This document shows, piece by piece, positions 31,687 to 42,304 of a stretch of 64,000 nucleotides of DNA. Each line of letters starts with the position of its first letter. Within the stretch, counting starts at the first letter, position 1. The stretch spans positions 114,373 through 178,372 of the forward strand of contig SADC01000926.1 in the NCBI GenBank assembly GCA_004194705.1, written 5' to 3'. Under the pieces are notes generated by a model, which made no database searches, was not told the DNA's origin, and worked only from the letters and a program-made list of their open reading frames with translations. The translations under genes were made by a program, and so were the position numbers. This stretch comes from Ditylenchus dipsaci (taxonomy: Eukaryota; Nematoda; Chromadorea; Rhabditida; Anguinidae).

Positions 31687-32458
31687 GTAAACATATTTTG
31701 ATTAAATAATTAGAAGCAACGGATTTACCGAATACAGATATTTTAACAAATAGTCGCTGCAAGATGACACAGCACCTTTATTCATGATCCTACACTTCCG
31801 AATCTTTTTTTCGTTGCAGTCCTGGATCCCTAACTTTTAATGTCGTTTCATATGTATTTTTTTGCAAAAAATGTAAAAAACTTTTCTCGACAGAAAAAAA
31901 CTGAGGTGAGAAAGGGTAGGACCCAGCCACGGAACAACTTTTTGATTTATCGTCAACTCGAGGTTGGACTGTTTCTAGAAAATGTAAAAAAGTTTTGGGT
32001 AATTTTTTTTCTGTTTTCTACGTTGGAGATCTATTTAAATAAACGCGGTTTCAAAATTTTGAAAATGAGTTTTGTTTTCAAGTTTGATTTTATATCAGAG
32101 AAGCGAGATTTTTTTATAGAAATAACAGACCAAATTTTGCAAATTAGAGAGTTTAAATAAGTAGAAAAGGAAAAGGCTCTATCAAAATTGAAAATGAGCT
32201 GAAAGTGTTAAAAGGAAGAGCCTTTTTTTTCTACTTTTCCAAACTCTCTAATTTACAAATTTGGTCTGTATTTTCTGAAAAAGCAGATTATCAGCTTTCG
32301 TTTGGTATATCGGATATCATCAAAAATAAAAAATTTAGCTGATCTCATAAAAAATTAAAATTTATCGCTTATTTTTAAGATTTTGAAACCCTGTGAAAAA
32401 ATAATACAAATATATTTGACAACAAAAAAGTTTTGATTTCATTTTTTCTCATCGCAGT

Positions 32459-33054
32459 TTTTCAAAGTTTATAACGAAATTTCTAGTTGGCTAGTCAAGG
32501 ACACTCAAAATTTTGCGACGAAAGTAAAGAACACAAGAAAAAGACTAGTGTTTTTATGGTTCTGTTTTCTAAAATCATTTTCCCGTTATATCGTATTTAA
32601 AACCAACAAAATTGTAAACAGATTATTTGCAGATATTTATGACTTGCACAACCCCATAGGTCTTTTGATTACATCTAGGTGGGATTTCCGTACATTTAAA
32701 CTGGATATTAAAACAAACTATTATATTACAGTGAAATCCGACAAGCTGCCTTTCCGTTTTGTTTTTTATCCAGAAACAATGTGCAAATTTTCAACACAGT
32801 CACAAATAGTAGCAGAGGAGGCAATGCTGCTAAAAAAGAAAATAACTCTTACGGTGGATTTCCTTCTGCCAAAGTTGCATCCACCAGAAACATTACAGCT
32901 ATTTCTAATCGTTAAAAATAGTTTCCTGTTTGCAATTTTGTACTTAATGTGTTTTAGTCATTTATTTGAAAAGAGCTCACAGAATTCACGAATGAAGTTC
33001 AGAAAGCCTGCAAATACGATTGTTAATTTTTTTGTTTTTAGTCAAAAAGATTAA
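32459..33054 (+). CDS. Long open stretch, possible terminal exon of the 30.7-kb gene
   Basis: Open for about 198 codons after a CTCATCGCAG acceptor, beginning FFKVYNEISSWLVKDTQNFA and ending FFVFSQKD before TAA at 33052-33054. A GT at 32525 could instead end a short exon. The translation is Phe/Lys/Leu-rich with no domain I recognise, so chance openness in AT-rich DNA is possible. In its favour, the first 22 residues look like normal soluble protein and the stop is followed by an intact mariner-type MITE and an AATAAA at 33349. Unknown function. Confidence 0.3.
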
Positions 33055-33072
33055 GCAAGATTTTTTTGGGTG

Positions 33073-33326
33073 TACAGGGTGGCGCGAAAAAGTTCGGCCA
33101 CCTTAAAAAAATTGAAGTACGTAACCCGTTGCCCCGTCGGTTTCCGATTTTTGGGTGGCAAGCCCTCGAAAACCTCCTCAACAATGCGGCTGTGATAAAG
33201 AGAAACACTATAAAGCTCCTAGGTAGCTTAACCACTGCCATCAATTTTCCTGGGGAAATCGATGTGGCAAAGAGCTACCTACGCAAATTTTTTTTAAGTG
33301 GCCGCGTTTTTTTGCGCCACCCTGTA
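33073..33326. mobile_element. mariner-type MITE (TACAGGGTGGCGC)
   Basis: TACAGGGTGGCGCGAAAAAG ... TTTTGCGCCACCCTGTA, TA at both ends, 254 bp, with inverted inner blocks (GGTAGCTTAAC/AGAGCTACC). Confidence 0.9.
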
Positions 33327-34665
33327 CTTGTTCATTTACTCTTTTTTGAATAAAATATTTATCTGAATTAGAAAGTGAATATACTAGAAATATATAGAAA
33401 GTGAATAAAAAGAATTACTCTGGCTACAAGATGATGTATTTGGAGTTTTTAACATAAATTTAATGCCTAACCAGCTTTTTTAAAAGATTGAGAACTTTTG
33501 AACCACCTGGTTATTACTAAATTTAAAAAATCGCCGCTTATTTAGGGGCCCAAGCAGGGATCACAGCGTGTCAGTCTATCAAATCCATTCAAAATAAATT
33601 TTGAATTTGAATTCAAAATATAAACTTTCGTCTCAGGAACACGTCCAAAATATTGCAATTTTTCCGATCTTCAGTTTTACTTTTTCGAGGTAAGCATACT
33701 AGACTTTGATGGGCTATGATTTGTACCAACGGAAGCTGACAAAATTTTACACATTTCTGTTGTTTTACTTTTTATTTTTTGTTTCATATCTAGCAGAAAA
33801 TATAAATATCAATCAAAATTAATGATTTTGGTTGTAACTGATGCACTTAAAATGATCTGTGCTCTCTAAAAATCTGGTTGAAAAAAATTCTGTCTGGTTT
33901 AAAAGATAGCTCTTTTACTGCTTTATCGATTGGTATAAAAAAATTTGTAAAAAGTATGGGTTTTCCAGAAAGTTTCGTCGGTATTTGACAGAAATAGATT
34001 CTCATCCAATAATTCAACAGATATAAATTTCAAAATTTCCATTAAGCGTCTGCATTTTTACTGGCCAAAAAAATCTGGCTGCTCATAAGATAGCTCTTTC
34101 TCTGCGCTATCGATTAGTATATAAAAAGTTGTGAAACGCTAGGGTTTTCCAGAAATTCACTAGGGTATTTGACAGAGATAAATTGTTCTCGAATAGTTCA
34201 GCAGGTATACTTTTTGAACCATTGATTTTTGTCCCTGCGGTAAGACTTTTGGCATGACTTCGGCACGACACTTGGCTGTGAGATAGGTACGACACTTGCC
34301 AGTAAAGTTCAATAGAAGGCCAGCACATCAGGATGCAGGATCAGGATACCGCACAACAAAAACACCAACAACCATAAATGCGGTTTTCGGCTTTCCAAGT
34401 CTTTACATTTGTCAATAGAAAAAAACAGGAAAATGAGAAGGGCCAAATCAGAAAGGCTCTGCCTGGGTGTCCATCACCTTAAAGAAATATAGCGAATGAT
34501 AAAAGAAACTATATCGAGGGTGAATGGTAGGGACGTTATCTACCTGGTCGATCAAATTCGAGTCCCATATAAACATTTCACATTCTGCAGTATGTAAGAC
34601 GACACTGCTTTATTCTATTGAGTCAACGGATAAAGCAGAACATCAAGCGGATAATAATACGGTAA
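33327..34665. repeat. Non-coding with a ~190-bp tandem duplication (33865-34215)
   Basis: Two adjacent diverged copies share AAATCTGG, AAGATAGCTCTTT, CTATCGATT.GTATA, GGGTTTTCCAGAAA, GGTATTTGACAGA.ATA and AATA.TTCA.CAG. The copies start at about 33865 and 34065. No gene recognised in the rest. Confidence 0.65.
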
Positions 34666-34669
34666 ATAA

Positions 34670-35020
34670 TAGATACTCAATAATCGCACCACACTCTTTG
34701 CTTCCCCATTTCTTGCACTTCATCCTCGGTCTTGTCTTGAAAACACCAACAACCTTGCATCATGCCCACCAAGCTGCGGATGCCCTGAGAAGACTTGCTC
34801 TTCTTGATCTTCACACCCAGATAGTTGGCAGCAGTGCTAAAACACAAATAGCATTACTGATATCCCTTGCTGAACAAATTTAAAAAAAAATTACATGACT
34901 TTGATAAGGTTGTCCACAGGCGTCCCGAAGAACTTCTTTTCGCTTTCTGTCATCTCGAATCTGATTCGGTTCTCGCACCAATCAACTAGCTTCTCGAAGA
35001 TCGGTGTCTTGACAGCCACC
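34670..35020 (-). pseudogene. SKP1-like (SCF ubiquitin ligase adaptor) fragment
   Basis: On the minus strand after a TTTTAG acceptor (about 35020): VAVKTPIFEKLVDWCENRIR, then TPVDNLIK, a gap, QQGIS, then (after a frame change with a stop) TAANYLGVKIKKSK, LVGMMQG, and KTEDEVQEMGKQ. In SKP1-family proteins the order is 'P.IFEK.VeWCe.H', 'L...DQ.tLf.LI.AANYL.ik.L', 'va.mi.GkTpeEiR', so the match is in the correct order. The N-terminal POZ-like exon was not found. The AANYL part is out of frame with what precedes it and the final part runs on past the normal end. SKP1 links F-box proteins to cullin-1; nematodes carry many skr paralogues, so a dead or eroding extra copy is plausible. Confidence 0.6.
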
Positions 35021-35194
35021 TAAAAATAATATTAACAGAAGTTGATATCGGCAGATCAATCGAAAATCCAACAGAAAAGTGAACACTAAAATGTGTCCAA
35101 CAGAAAAGTGTCCTTATCGGATAAGGACTATCCCTTTGAAACTATATAAAGTGTTTAAAAATGGTTAAATCGTGTCAAGACCAGGGCTGTGCAC

Positions 35195-35510
35195 GGGCCG
35201 GGTTTTGGTCGGCCCGGCTCGGCCCGCTGCTTAACTATAAAATCCAAGCCCGGAAGCCCCTGAAATTTGGTTTTTTGGGGATTACTAAAGGGGGGAAAAA
35301 TTTTTGCGAAAATTTGATTGAGCGGATCAGAATTCGGGTCCGATGGGACCGATTATACCCTGAACCACTCAAAACCACCATAAAACTGGAATTCTGAGCG
35401 ATTTAGCCCATCGGACCCGAATTCTGATCCGCTTAATCGAATTTTCGCAAAAAGTTACCCCCCTTTAGTAAATCCCCAGAAAACAACTTTCAGGGGCTTC
35501 TGGTCACTTG
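35195..35510. repeat. Palindrome with GCGGATCAGAATTCGGGTCC arms
   Basis: Bases about 35255-35375 are inverted at about 35385-35505 (CAGAATTCGGGTCCGATGGG; AAAGGGGGG; CCCCTGAAA). It is a relative of the foldback at 56280-56665, which shares GGTTTACTAAA and GATTCTGA blocks. An adjacent GC-rich GGCCGGGTTTTGGTCGGCC stretch begins it. Confidence 0.7.
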
Positions 35511-35955
35511 GGGTGGGATTCTGAGCAATCCAAGTCTTTTTTAGGCTAAAAATTTGAATTATTGCAAAATTATGCGAAATTTGGTTGGTCTTGGACAGAA
35601 AATTAGGTTTGCGGCAGAAAAACGTATTTTTGCGGTGAGAAAAAATATTTTGCGGTGATTTTCGAGGGCTGTATTGCGTTTCGATTTAATTAGTTTCGAA
35701 ATGTGCGAGTTTGAATTTTTTCCGTTTTCGGGTTTTTCCGTTTTCGAAAAAAAAATTTCGAAAATTTCTATTTTTGATAAAATGTTTTCGAATTTACCGG
35801 TTTTGGAGAAAATGAAATTCGAAGAATCATGTTTTCGGGAACTTACTTTTAAGATCGTTCTTGATACGAGTATGACCTTTATCGACTGCTTTGACTGTTC
35901 TTTACCTGTATGTTTAAAAGTCACAGTCAACATACCACATTCAAACCACTTTTCT
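35511..35955. other. Non-coding; Phe/Lys-rich frames on both strands only
   Basis: Open frames on both strands (including 205 codons on minus, 35559-36176) come from TTTTCGAAAATTTC-type low-complexity text. No domain or splice pattern is seen. Confidence 0.5.
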
Positions 35956-36539
35956 CTGACGTAAAATCGTGTGGTGAATCCTGTTTGATAGGACCATAAC
36001 CGTGATTTCATTGACTCGAACTCCAAAACCCAGGGTAGGCACCTCATGGTCATATATAACAACCTGAATGGCCTGAAAAATAAAAAGTGGCCACATCGAA
36101 AAACCAATAATGATTCCATGCCTAAAATCGTGTGGCGAATCTTGTTTATTAGGACAAAAACTGTGATTTCGCCCATTCGTACCGCGAAATCCAGGGTAGG
36201 TGCCTCCTGGTCAGCTGGATATCCACCTGGATGGCTTGAAAATTAAAAAAATTTTTAATCAAAAATGAACCATGCTATCAAATGTGAAATCGTGTGGTGA
36301 ATTAGGTTTGATAAGACCAGAATCCCGATTTCACCTATCCGACCCCCAAAATCAGGGGTTGGTACCCCTGGTTCAGGTGGACATCCGAACGACACCCAAC
36401 TGGCAGCCCCCAACTGGCAGCCCTCCTAACTGGCAGCCCGCGACTGGCAGCCCCAACTGACAGACAAACTCTCACTTTATTTTTTTTAGCTGAAAGGTGG
36501 CACTTTTCAGATTTATCCTTTTTTAGGTTCCTTTTTTGT

Positions 36540-36835
36540 GATTTATCACATTTTTCTTGCTGGAGCTGGGCAAAAAGACTCTCTGAATGCATTTTTGATC
36601 AAGAGTCTTGCTCGGAATTATGTCTGAGGTAAGTCTGTGCGCGCATCTCTAACCAACCAAGCTCCCTGCGCCCTCTTCGGGGCGCAGGAGGCTTGGGGCT
36701 TGGAGTTGAGATGCGCACACCCACATACCTTAGACACAAATCACTCGAAAGTGACTCTGGATGCATTAAAAAGCATGCATACCAGAGTTTATTTATGCGG
36801 TAGGCCCCAGAAAGTAAAAACCTGTTCAAAATCCT
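36540..36835. repeat. GC-hairpin repeat, copy 3
   Basis: GTCTGAGGTAAGTCTGTGCGC ... GCGCACACCCACATACCTTAGACAC around a CTGCGCCC/GGGGCGCAG core. Outer arms CAAAAAGACTCTCTGAATGCAT / GTGACTCTGGATGCAT. Matches copies at 6620 and 9373. Confidence 0.75.
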
Positions 36836-37084
36836 CAAGTGTTTAGTAATATTTCTAGGGTTGTCGGCTCGGCGCGCCGATTTCGGCTTTTCAAGCCGAA
36901 AAGCGAAAATTTTCGGCTTTCGGCTCGGCTCGGCGCGCCGAAAATTTTCGGCGCGCCGAGCCGAAAAGGAGTTCGGGAGATGATTTTGGGTCATTTTTAA
37001 AAAAATCTGGGTATGGCGGCGACTAAAGAATTGCCAATACTATAACAGACACACGTTAATTTGAAACATTTTTCAATATCATTT

Positions 37085-37323
37085 TAAAGGGCCATTGCCG
37101 TCCCCGACAACGGTTGCCCCCGCCAATTCAAATTTTTTCTGAATCATTGAAATTCTGTAAGAATTTTTCAACTTGGTTTCTAACAAAACTATACCTAAAA
37201 TCAAATTCTAGACCTTGTTTTGTTCGAAAACCAAGTTGAAAAATCAGTGCAGAAGTTGAATGATTAGGCACGAAAATTTGAATTGGCGGGGACAGTTCAA
37301 AACAGGTGGCAATGGCCCTTTAA
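37085..37323. mobile_element. TTAA-flanked MITE (AGGGCCATTGCC family)
   Basis: TTAA|AGGGCCATTGCCG ... GGCAATGGCCCT|TTAA, with the family's CCCGCCAATTCAAA and TTGGTTTCTAACAAAAC arms. Confidence 0.85.
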
Positions 37324-38759
37324 TTTGAAACATTTTTCCGTGTCAGGGCTATAAAATTCGAAAAAAGCTGCCAGTTGGGGGCTGCCAGTTGGGAGGGCTG
37401 CCAGTTGAGATTTTACCGGACATCCATTTAAGGGCGTTAAGCGAATTGATCAACACCGAATTGGTCCATATGGAATAGTATCTAGACCACCTGGTTGCTA
37501 TTCTTTGCAGTCATAGGGGTTCGAACCATCAACCTCAGTTTTGAAAAAATAGCGGGAATTTAAATTTTTTTAGCCAGAAGCAACCAAACCAAGCGGTAGT
37601 CCGCTTGGATCAAAATTTTTTTTACCATTTTCGGGTTCCAAAACCTGATTTCTGGACTGATTCGAGCATGCTGAAGATGGTTTGATAATAGTAAAACAAG
37701 GTTTTGTATGGTATTTTTTGAGTATTGGGAGACAATTGATTTTACGAAAACTTGATTGCACCAAAACTCAAAAAATACTCGAGAAAACGGCGTTTTGCCA
37801 CTATCAAACCATCTTCAGCATGCCCGAATTAGTCCAGATAACAGGTTTTGGAACCCGAAAAAAAGAAAAAAATTTTTGATCCAAGTAGACGACCGCTCGG
37901 TTTGGTTGGTTCAGACTAAAAAATTTTAAATTCCCGCGAAATTTTTCCAATTCGAGAAAATTCAAATTATTTGAAAAGTGTGGTCCAAGTCATGTGCGGA
38001 CCAATTCGTGTGTGTACTAATTCGGTGTGGATCAGTTTTCTTAACGCCCGTAAATGGAAATCCCGGTACGTGACAAAATCCTCCGCGCCGAAATCCTCCC
38101 GCGCCGAAATCCTCCCGGCCATAATCCTCCGGCCGAAATCCTCCCGGCCGAAATCCTCCCGGACGTAATCCTCCCGCACCAAATTCCTCCCGCACTAAAA
38201 TCCTCCCGCACAAAATCTTCCCGCCCCAAATATTCCCGCACTAAAATCCCCGCATCAAAATTCAATCAAAATCCATAGTTTAAAACAAATCTTTATTGAA
38301 TCAAATTTCATAACAACAATAAACATTTCATAAACATAAACATTTACGGGCGGCGGTAAATGCGCCTCTACAAACTGCGCCTCTACAAATTGCGCTCCGG
38401 TAAATTGCGCCTCCAAATTCGTTTTGAGAGGCTTTTTTATTTAAAAGAGATTTTTTTGATCCAGTTGCAAATCAAAATGTTTCGAGGGCGACGGTTATTC
38501 CTCGCGGTAAATCCCCCACCGGTAAAGACATCTTGCAAACCTACCCATTTAGGGCTACAAAATGAATGTAAGATTTTACAAATATCATTTACAAAACACA
38601 CTGCACTATCGCCCACAAACTTCCCTCCTGTGAAATTAAAATAAGTGAGGTTCAGTGCGAAAAAATTCGCAGCACCGACCGGGTCGTGAACCCACCCCAC
38701 ATGATCGGCATTTTATGGGAAGTCAACCAAGGGATTTCAACCCGTTTTAATGACCGTAG

Positions 38760-39180
38760 GAACTGACAAGGATGTTGGAATAGTGTAATTTAGCAAGGAT
38801 GTTGGAATAGTATAATTTAGCAAGGATGTTGGAAGAAGATAAAATTCAGACAAGGATGTTGGAATAGTGTAATTTAGCAAGGATGTTGGAATAGTATAAT
38901 TTAGCAAGGATGTTGGAAGAAGATAAAATTCAGACAAGGATGTTGGAAAAAAAATAAAAATTAGACAAGGGTGTTGGAAATTTAACAAGGATATTCGTAA
39001 GTGAGATCTTTTAGACAAGGATGTTGGAAGAAGATAAAATTCAAACAAGGATCTTGGAAAAAAAATGAAAATTAGACAAGAATGTTGGAAATTCAGTCGT
39101 TTGCCATTGAAAAAACCGATCTCCTATTTCTTAAACAAAATTTTATAACAAGGATGTTGGAATCGGACTAATGGCAACAT
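38760..39180. repeat. Minisatellite inside the MULE (acaaggatgttggaa units)
   Basis: About fourteen copies of ACAAGGATGTTGGAA or TAGCAAGGATGTTGGAATA joined by AGATAAAATTCAG or TATAATTT spacers, period ~28-30 bp, in the 3' flank of the transposase gene. The LLPTSLSEFY-type minus frame is an artefact. Confidence 0.9.
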
Positions 39181-39294
39181 AAATTAACATTAACAGACAA
39201 TTCGAAGTTTTACAAGGAAGTTGGTAAGTTAGACTAGCATTCCATCCAAGATTTCTTTCATCATTTCTCTCCTTTTTTCATCCATCTGATCCAT

Positions 39295-41156
39295 TTACTG
39301 ATCCATGACAAAATTGTAAGCCAATCCTCTGAGGTATTCCATTAGGTTAGTTTCTCCATACATTTGCACTCGAGCCAGAATGTTTTGGTCGGCGATTTCA
39401 TACTTCATTCGCTTCTTCGGCGCTGGATGACCTGCAAGACACTGTTCGTAGCTGTGATCCTGGAGCTTCTGCGCTTGTTTCAGTTCCCGAGAAAACGGCC
39501 AATTGACGGATGATCTATGCCATTATAGTTTGCAGACGGCGATGAGCAGCTTCAGCAAAGTTATTCGTCCTATCCTCTCCAGCCAATGTTCGATCGTAGC
39601 AAGACCACAGATGAACTGGAAACGGCGCAGGTCGCATAACAGTCCTAAAAGGTAAAATGAATAGAATGCCACAATCATAAACACTAACCAACGTAATTCC
39701 TCGAAAACCATGTAATCACTGGTTCAAGCAACGGTTCTTCTCGCATAAGGTAGACTTCTAATTGACGAAAGCATTCATAGACTTCTAGCGGCGGAACGAA
39801 AGCAAGCGACATCAGCATACGAGACATTAGCGCGAAATTTGTTTCTGGATCCCTATATTGTTTCGTTAGACCAGCCTCGCCAATTTGTTTCTTGAAGTTC
39901 TTCATAAGGTGGTAAAAGCAACCATTCACATTTGCATCTGAAAAGACAAATAAATAAAACAGCGAACAAACAAAGATACTAACCAGGAAAAGTTTCGCGA
40001 AGAGAGTTTATGACCGCTTGCTCAAAGTCCACGTTGATATTGTTTGGCTCAAAATTTGGCATCATAGCTCGAATCATTCCGAACAGCTTGTCGTAGGTTG
40101 CGCGATTCTTGTTTTTAAGCAGTGCGAACAGGATAGGAAAGACGTATTTGCCGCCGTCCGGATTACTTGCTTTCTTTTCCACCATAACTGCATAGACCTG
40201 AGAACATACAATAAACAAACGCTTTAACTAACAACATTTACTTGTGTAAACGGTTCCGGCGTCACGCTGAACGTCCCATCAAAATAAGCATCTTTCATCT
40301 CGGCTGCCCATTCCAAATTCGATGCACGGCCAAAAATCAAAACCCTAAAAGCAGGCAAATAATTAATATCTAACAACATCTCATAATACCTGTCCGGATC
40401 CACAACGTGCTCTCCCGAGTCAGCCAGCAAAAACAATTCAGCGCCTTGATAAAACTTGAACTCCGCCGGAATTACAACATCCTGCACGACATTTGCAGTG
40501 ACCACCGGTACTTGATTCTTGATTCGTGTTCTTCGTACTTGCTTCCTGACTGCGCTTTTCTTCAGTTTTTCCGAGACCAGCATTGGAATGTTCTGCAAAA
40601 CGTTTGTAAAAATCTGAATCGGTTTCTGAAAACACATAATTAATCAAAGTCAAAATGTCTGCACGTCTAGCACATACGTCTTGCGATTGAGCAGCCATAC
40701 TTCGCACATTCGATTTGATTTGAGCCACGCGCACTGCTGCCGGATCCACTTCGTGATTGTGCTGTCCCATTATCTTGATAAAGCTGTCATTCTCCACCCG
40801 AGTGTGCAGTCGTGCCTTGCAACCACCATCAGCCGGTTTGTACTTGTCGCATTGCCAATATTGCTTATCTCCGGTCGGCTTGCTCAATTTGTGCTTGATG
40901 AAAAGGTATCCCATGTATTCAGCTTTCTGATTTCCCTTCTGCGAATCCACGAGAGCTATGATAATCTAAAAGAAAGGATAAGCTACGAATAAACATAATC
41001 TAAGCTAATATACCGGTTCCACTGCGTTTGCCGGAGCACTGCTTCTTGATCTTCGATGTCTTCGGCTACTTCGTCTTCGTTGAGTTGAAGGTCGTCGTCT
41101 GAGTAGTAACCTTCTTGCTCGAGCTGTTCCATGGTGGCTTCCACTTGACGATGCAT
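39295..41156 (-). CDS. FLYWCH zinc-finger MULE transposase (frameshifted C-terminus)
   Basis: A transposase that would cut and move the surrounding element. Exons (descending): 40995-41156, acidic, starting MHRQVEATMEQLEQ; 40678-40965, FLYWCH zinc finger (YWQCDKY..DGGCKARLHTR, ending GQHNHEVD); 40390-40625; 40242-40344 with the first DDE aspartate in AYFDGTFSVTPEPFTQ; 39984-40197 (VYAVMVEKK, FALLKNKNRATYDKLF, INVDFEQAV with the second aspartate); 39689-39937 (CFYHLMKNF...FSRNYV). The C-terminus, with RTNNFAEAAHRRLQ, is readable at about 39530-39640, then NWPFSRELKQAQK and QNILARVQMYGETNLMEYL to a stop at 39295-39297. These last pieces lie in two frames not reached by the obvious splice, so the copy is probably inactive or has unseen introns. 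The first intron would be only 29 bases, so the true start may differ. Confidence 0.85.
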
Positions 41157-41998
41157 TTAAAGCTCTAAAAAGAAAAAGATATGGATTGGAATAAGATACA
41201 ACATGCAATGTTAAGAGCAATCAAAAAAATGCGAGAGAAAGTCAACACAAATAAACAAAAACATTTCAAATTTTTTAAAAATATCATTTTGATTTTAAAT
41301 TTTTTTTTTGATTTAAAATATGGATGTTAAATTAAATTTTGATGCGGGAGGATTTTGGTGCGGGAGGATTACGTCGGGAGGATTTCGGCGGGAGGATTTC
41401 GGCCGGGAGGATTATGGCCGGGAGGATTTCGGCCGCGGGAGGATTTCGGCGCGGAGGATTTTGTCCGTGACCGTGGAAATCCACCTGACCAGAAGGTACC
41501 CATTCGGGTTTTGTGGTCTGGGTAGGTGAAATCGGGATTTGGTCCTAACAAACCCAATTACCTGTACGATTTTACGTATGATAGGACATTTGTTTTTTGA
41601 ATCTGACTCAATTTTATTTTCAGGCTATCTACAGGTGGATATCCACCTGACCAGGTGGTACCTACCCCAGGTTTGGGGTTTGGCTGGGTGAAAATAAAGT
41701 TTTGGTCCTGTCGAACAAGATTCGCCACACAATTTTGCGTATGAGAGGATAGTTTTTTTGAATTTAAAAAAATTTCATTTTTTCAGATGAGCCAGGTGGA
41801 TATCCACCTAACCATAGATATAGATACATCTGTATCTATGCATTGATACATCCGAGCTTTCGGAGACCGGAGGGGTTAAAGTAGGTCAGTTGATCAGGTT
41901 ATTTTCTGAAAAACCATGTCAAAAAAGAGGTTTTGACGTCAAATTTTAAAAATAGAAAGGATTTGGGAAGCCGAAAAAAGTACAAAGCTTTTAAAAAC

Positions 41999-42304
41999 TA
42001 GTGCTGCGCATTTGTGTTTTTGCGATGTTGCGATGCGATGTTTTTGGGTCCGAGGACTTGCGATGCGATTTTGCGATGTTTCAAAACTTTGCGATGCGAT
42101 GTTGCGATGCGATGTTTAAGGCAAAGTTTCGTGCGATGTTGCGATGTTTCAAAACTTTGCGATGCGATGTTGCGATGCGATGTTTAAGGCAAAGTTTCGT
42201 GCGATGTTGCGATGTTTCAAAACTTGCGATGCGATGTTTAAGGCAAAGTTTCGTGCGATGTTGCGATGTTTGCGATGCGATATATCGCATCGCACGCAGC
42301 ACTA
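41999..42304. mobile_element. hAT-like element (TAGTGCTGCG) filled with GCGATGCGATG repeats
   Basis: TAGTGCTGCGCATTTG ... GCATCGCACGCAGCACTA. Flanks TTAAAAAC (41991-41998) and TTAAAAC (42305-42311), a duplication differing by one A. The interior has three ~50-60-bp units (GCGATGTTTAAGGCAAAGTTTCG). Frames here are artefacts. Confidence 0.75.

Larger units (their letters stand above)
36387..37416. mobile_element. MULE-like element with CAACTGGCAGCCC units, 9-bp TSD (1 mismatch)
   Basis: The left end GAACGACACCCAACTGGCAG is followed by four AACTGGCAGCCC units. The right end, inverse GTAAAATCTCAACTGGC, has three. Flanks TGGACATCC (36378-36386) and CGGACATCC (37417-37425). It contains a GC-hairpin repeat (36540-36835), a CGGCTCGGCGCGCCGAAAATT tract (36855-36970) and a TTAA MITE (37085-37323). 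Confidence 0.75.
38064..41473 (-). mobile_element. FLYWCH-type Mutator-like element (MULE), 9-bp TSD TGGAAATCC
   Basis: A complete 3410-bp element. Ends CGGTACGTGACAAAATCC (left) and, inverted, CGGTCACGGACAAAATCC (right), then identical TCCGCGCCGAAATCCTCC and 9-12 degenerate CGAAATCCTCCCGGC units (38085-38250; 41335-41460). Perfect TGGAAATCC repeats at 38055-38063 and 41474-41482. It encodes a minus-strand transposase (39295-41156). Between the gene's 3' end and the left terminus lie a GGTAAATTGCGCC tandem block (38345-38425) and a minisatellite (38760-39180). Confidence 0.9.
35960..41830. repeat. Palindromic host repeat X carrying two insertions
   Basis: The left arm is 35960-36386 plus 37417-37500 and the right arm is 37975-38063 plus 41474-41815. 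Each arm contains two or three ~125-150-bp units (CCCGATTTCACC; GGTACC; CAGGTGGATATCCACC; AAATCGTGTGGTGAAT). Inner parts share CCATTTA.GGGCGTTAAG and CACCGAATT. The two insertions (36387-37416 and 38064-41473) sit at the same homologous position in the two arms, at GGACATCC and GGAAATCC. The centre (37500-37975) is also palindromic and resembles 590-750. Confidence 0.75.

Noticed and set aside
31840..32160. 106-codon plus-strand frame between exons of the signal-anchor gene
   Set aside because: AT-rich Phe/Lys composition, partly inside an inverted repeat (about 32100-32280), and no splice phase that joins it to the upstream exons.
35559..36176. 205-codon minus-strand frame, the longest simple frame in the window
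   Set aside because: It overlaps tandem X-family units and a TTTTCGAAAATTTC low-complexity tract, the opposite strand is also open, and no domain or splice context supports it.
38737..39048. Frame with repeated LLPTSLSEFY
   Set aside because: Minisatellite artefact within the MULE.
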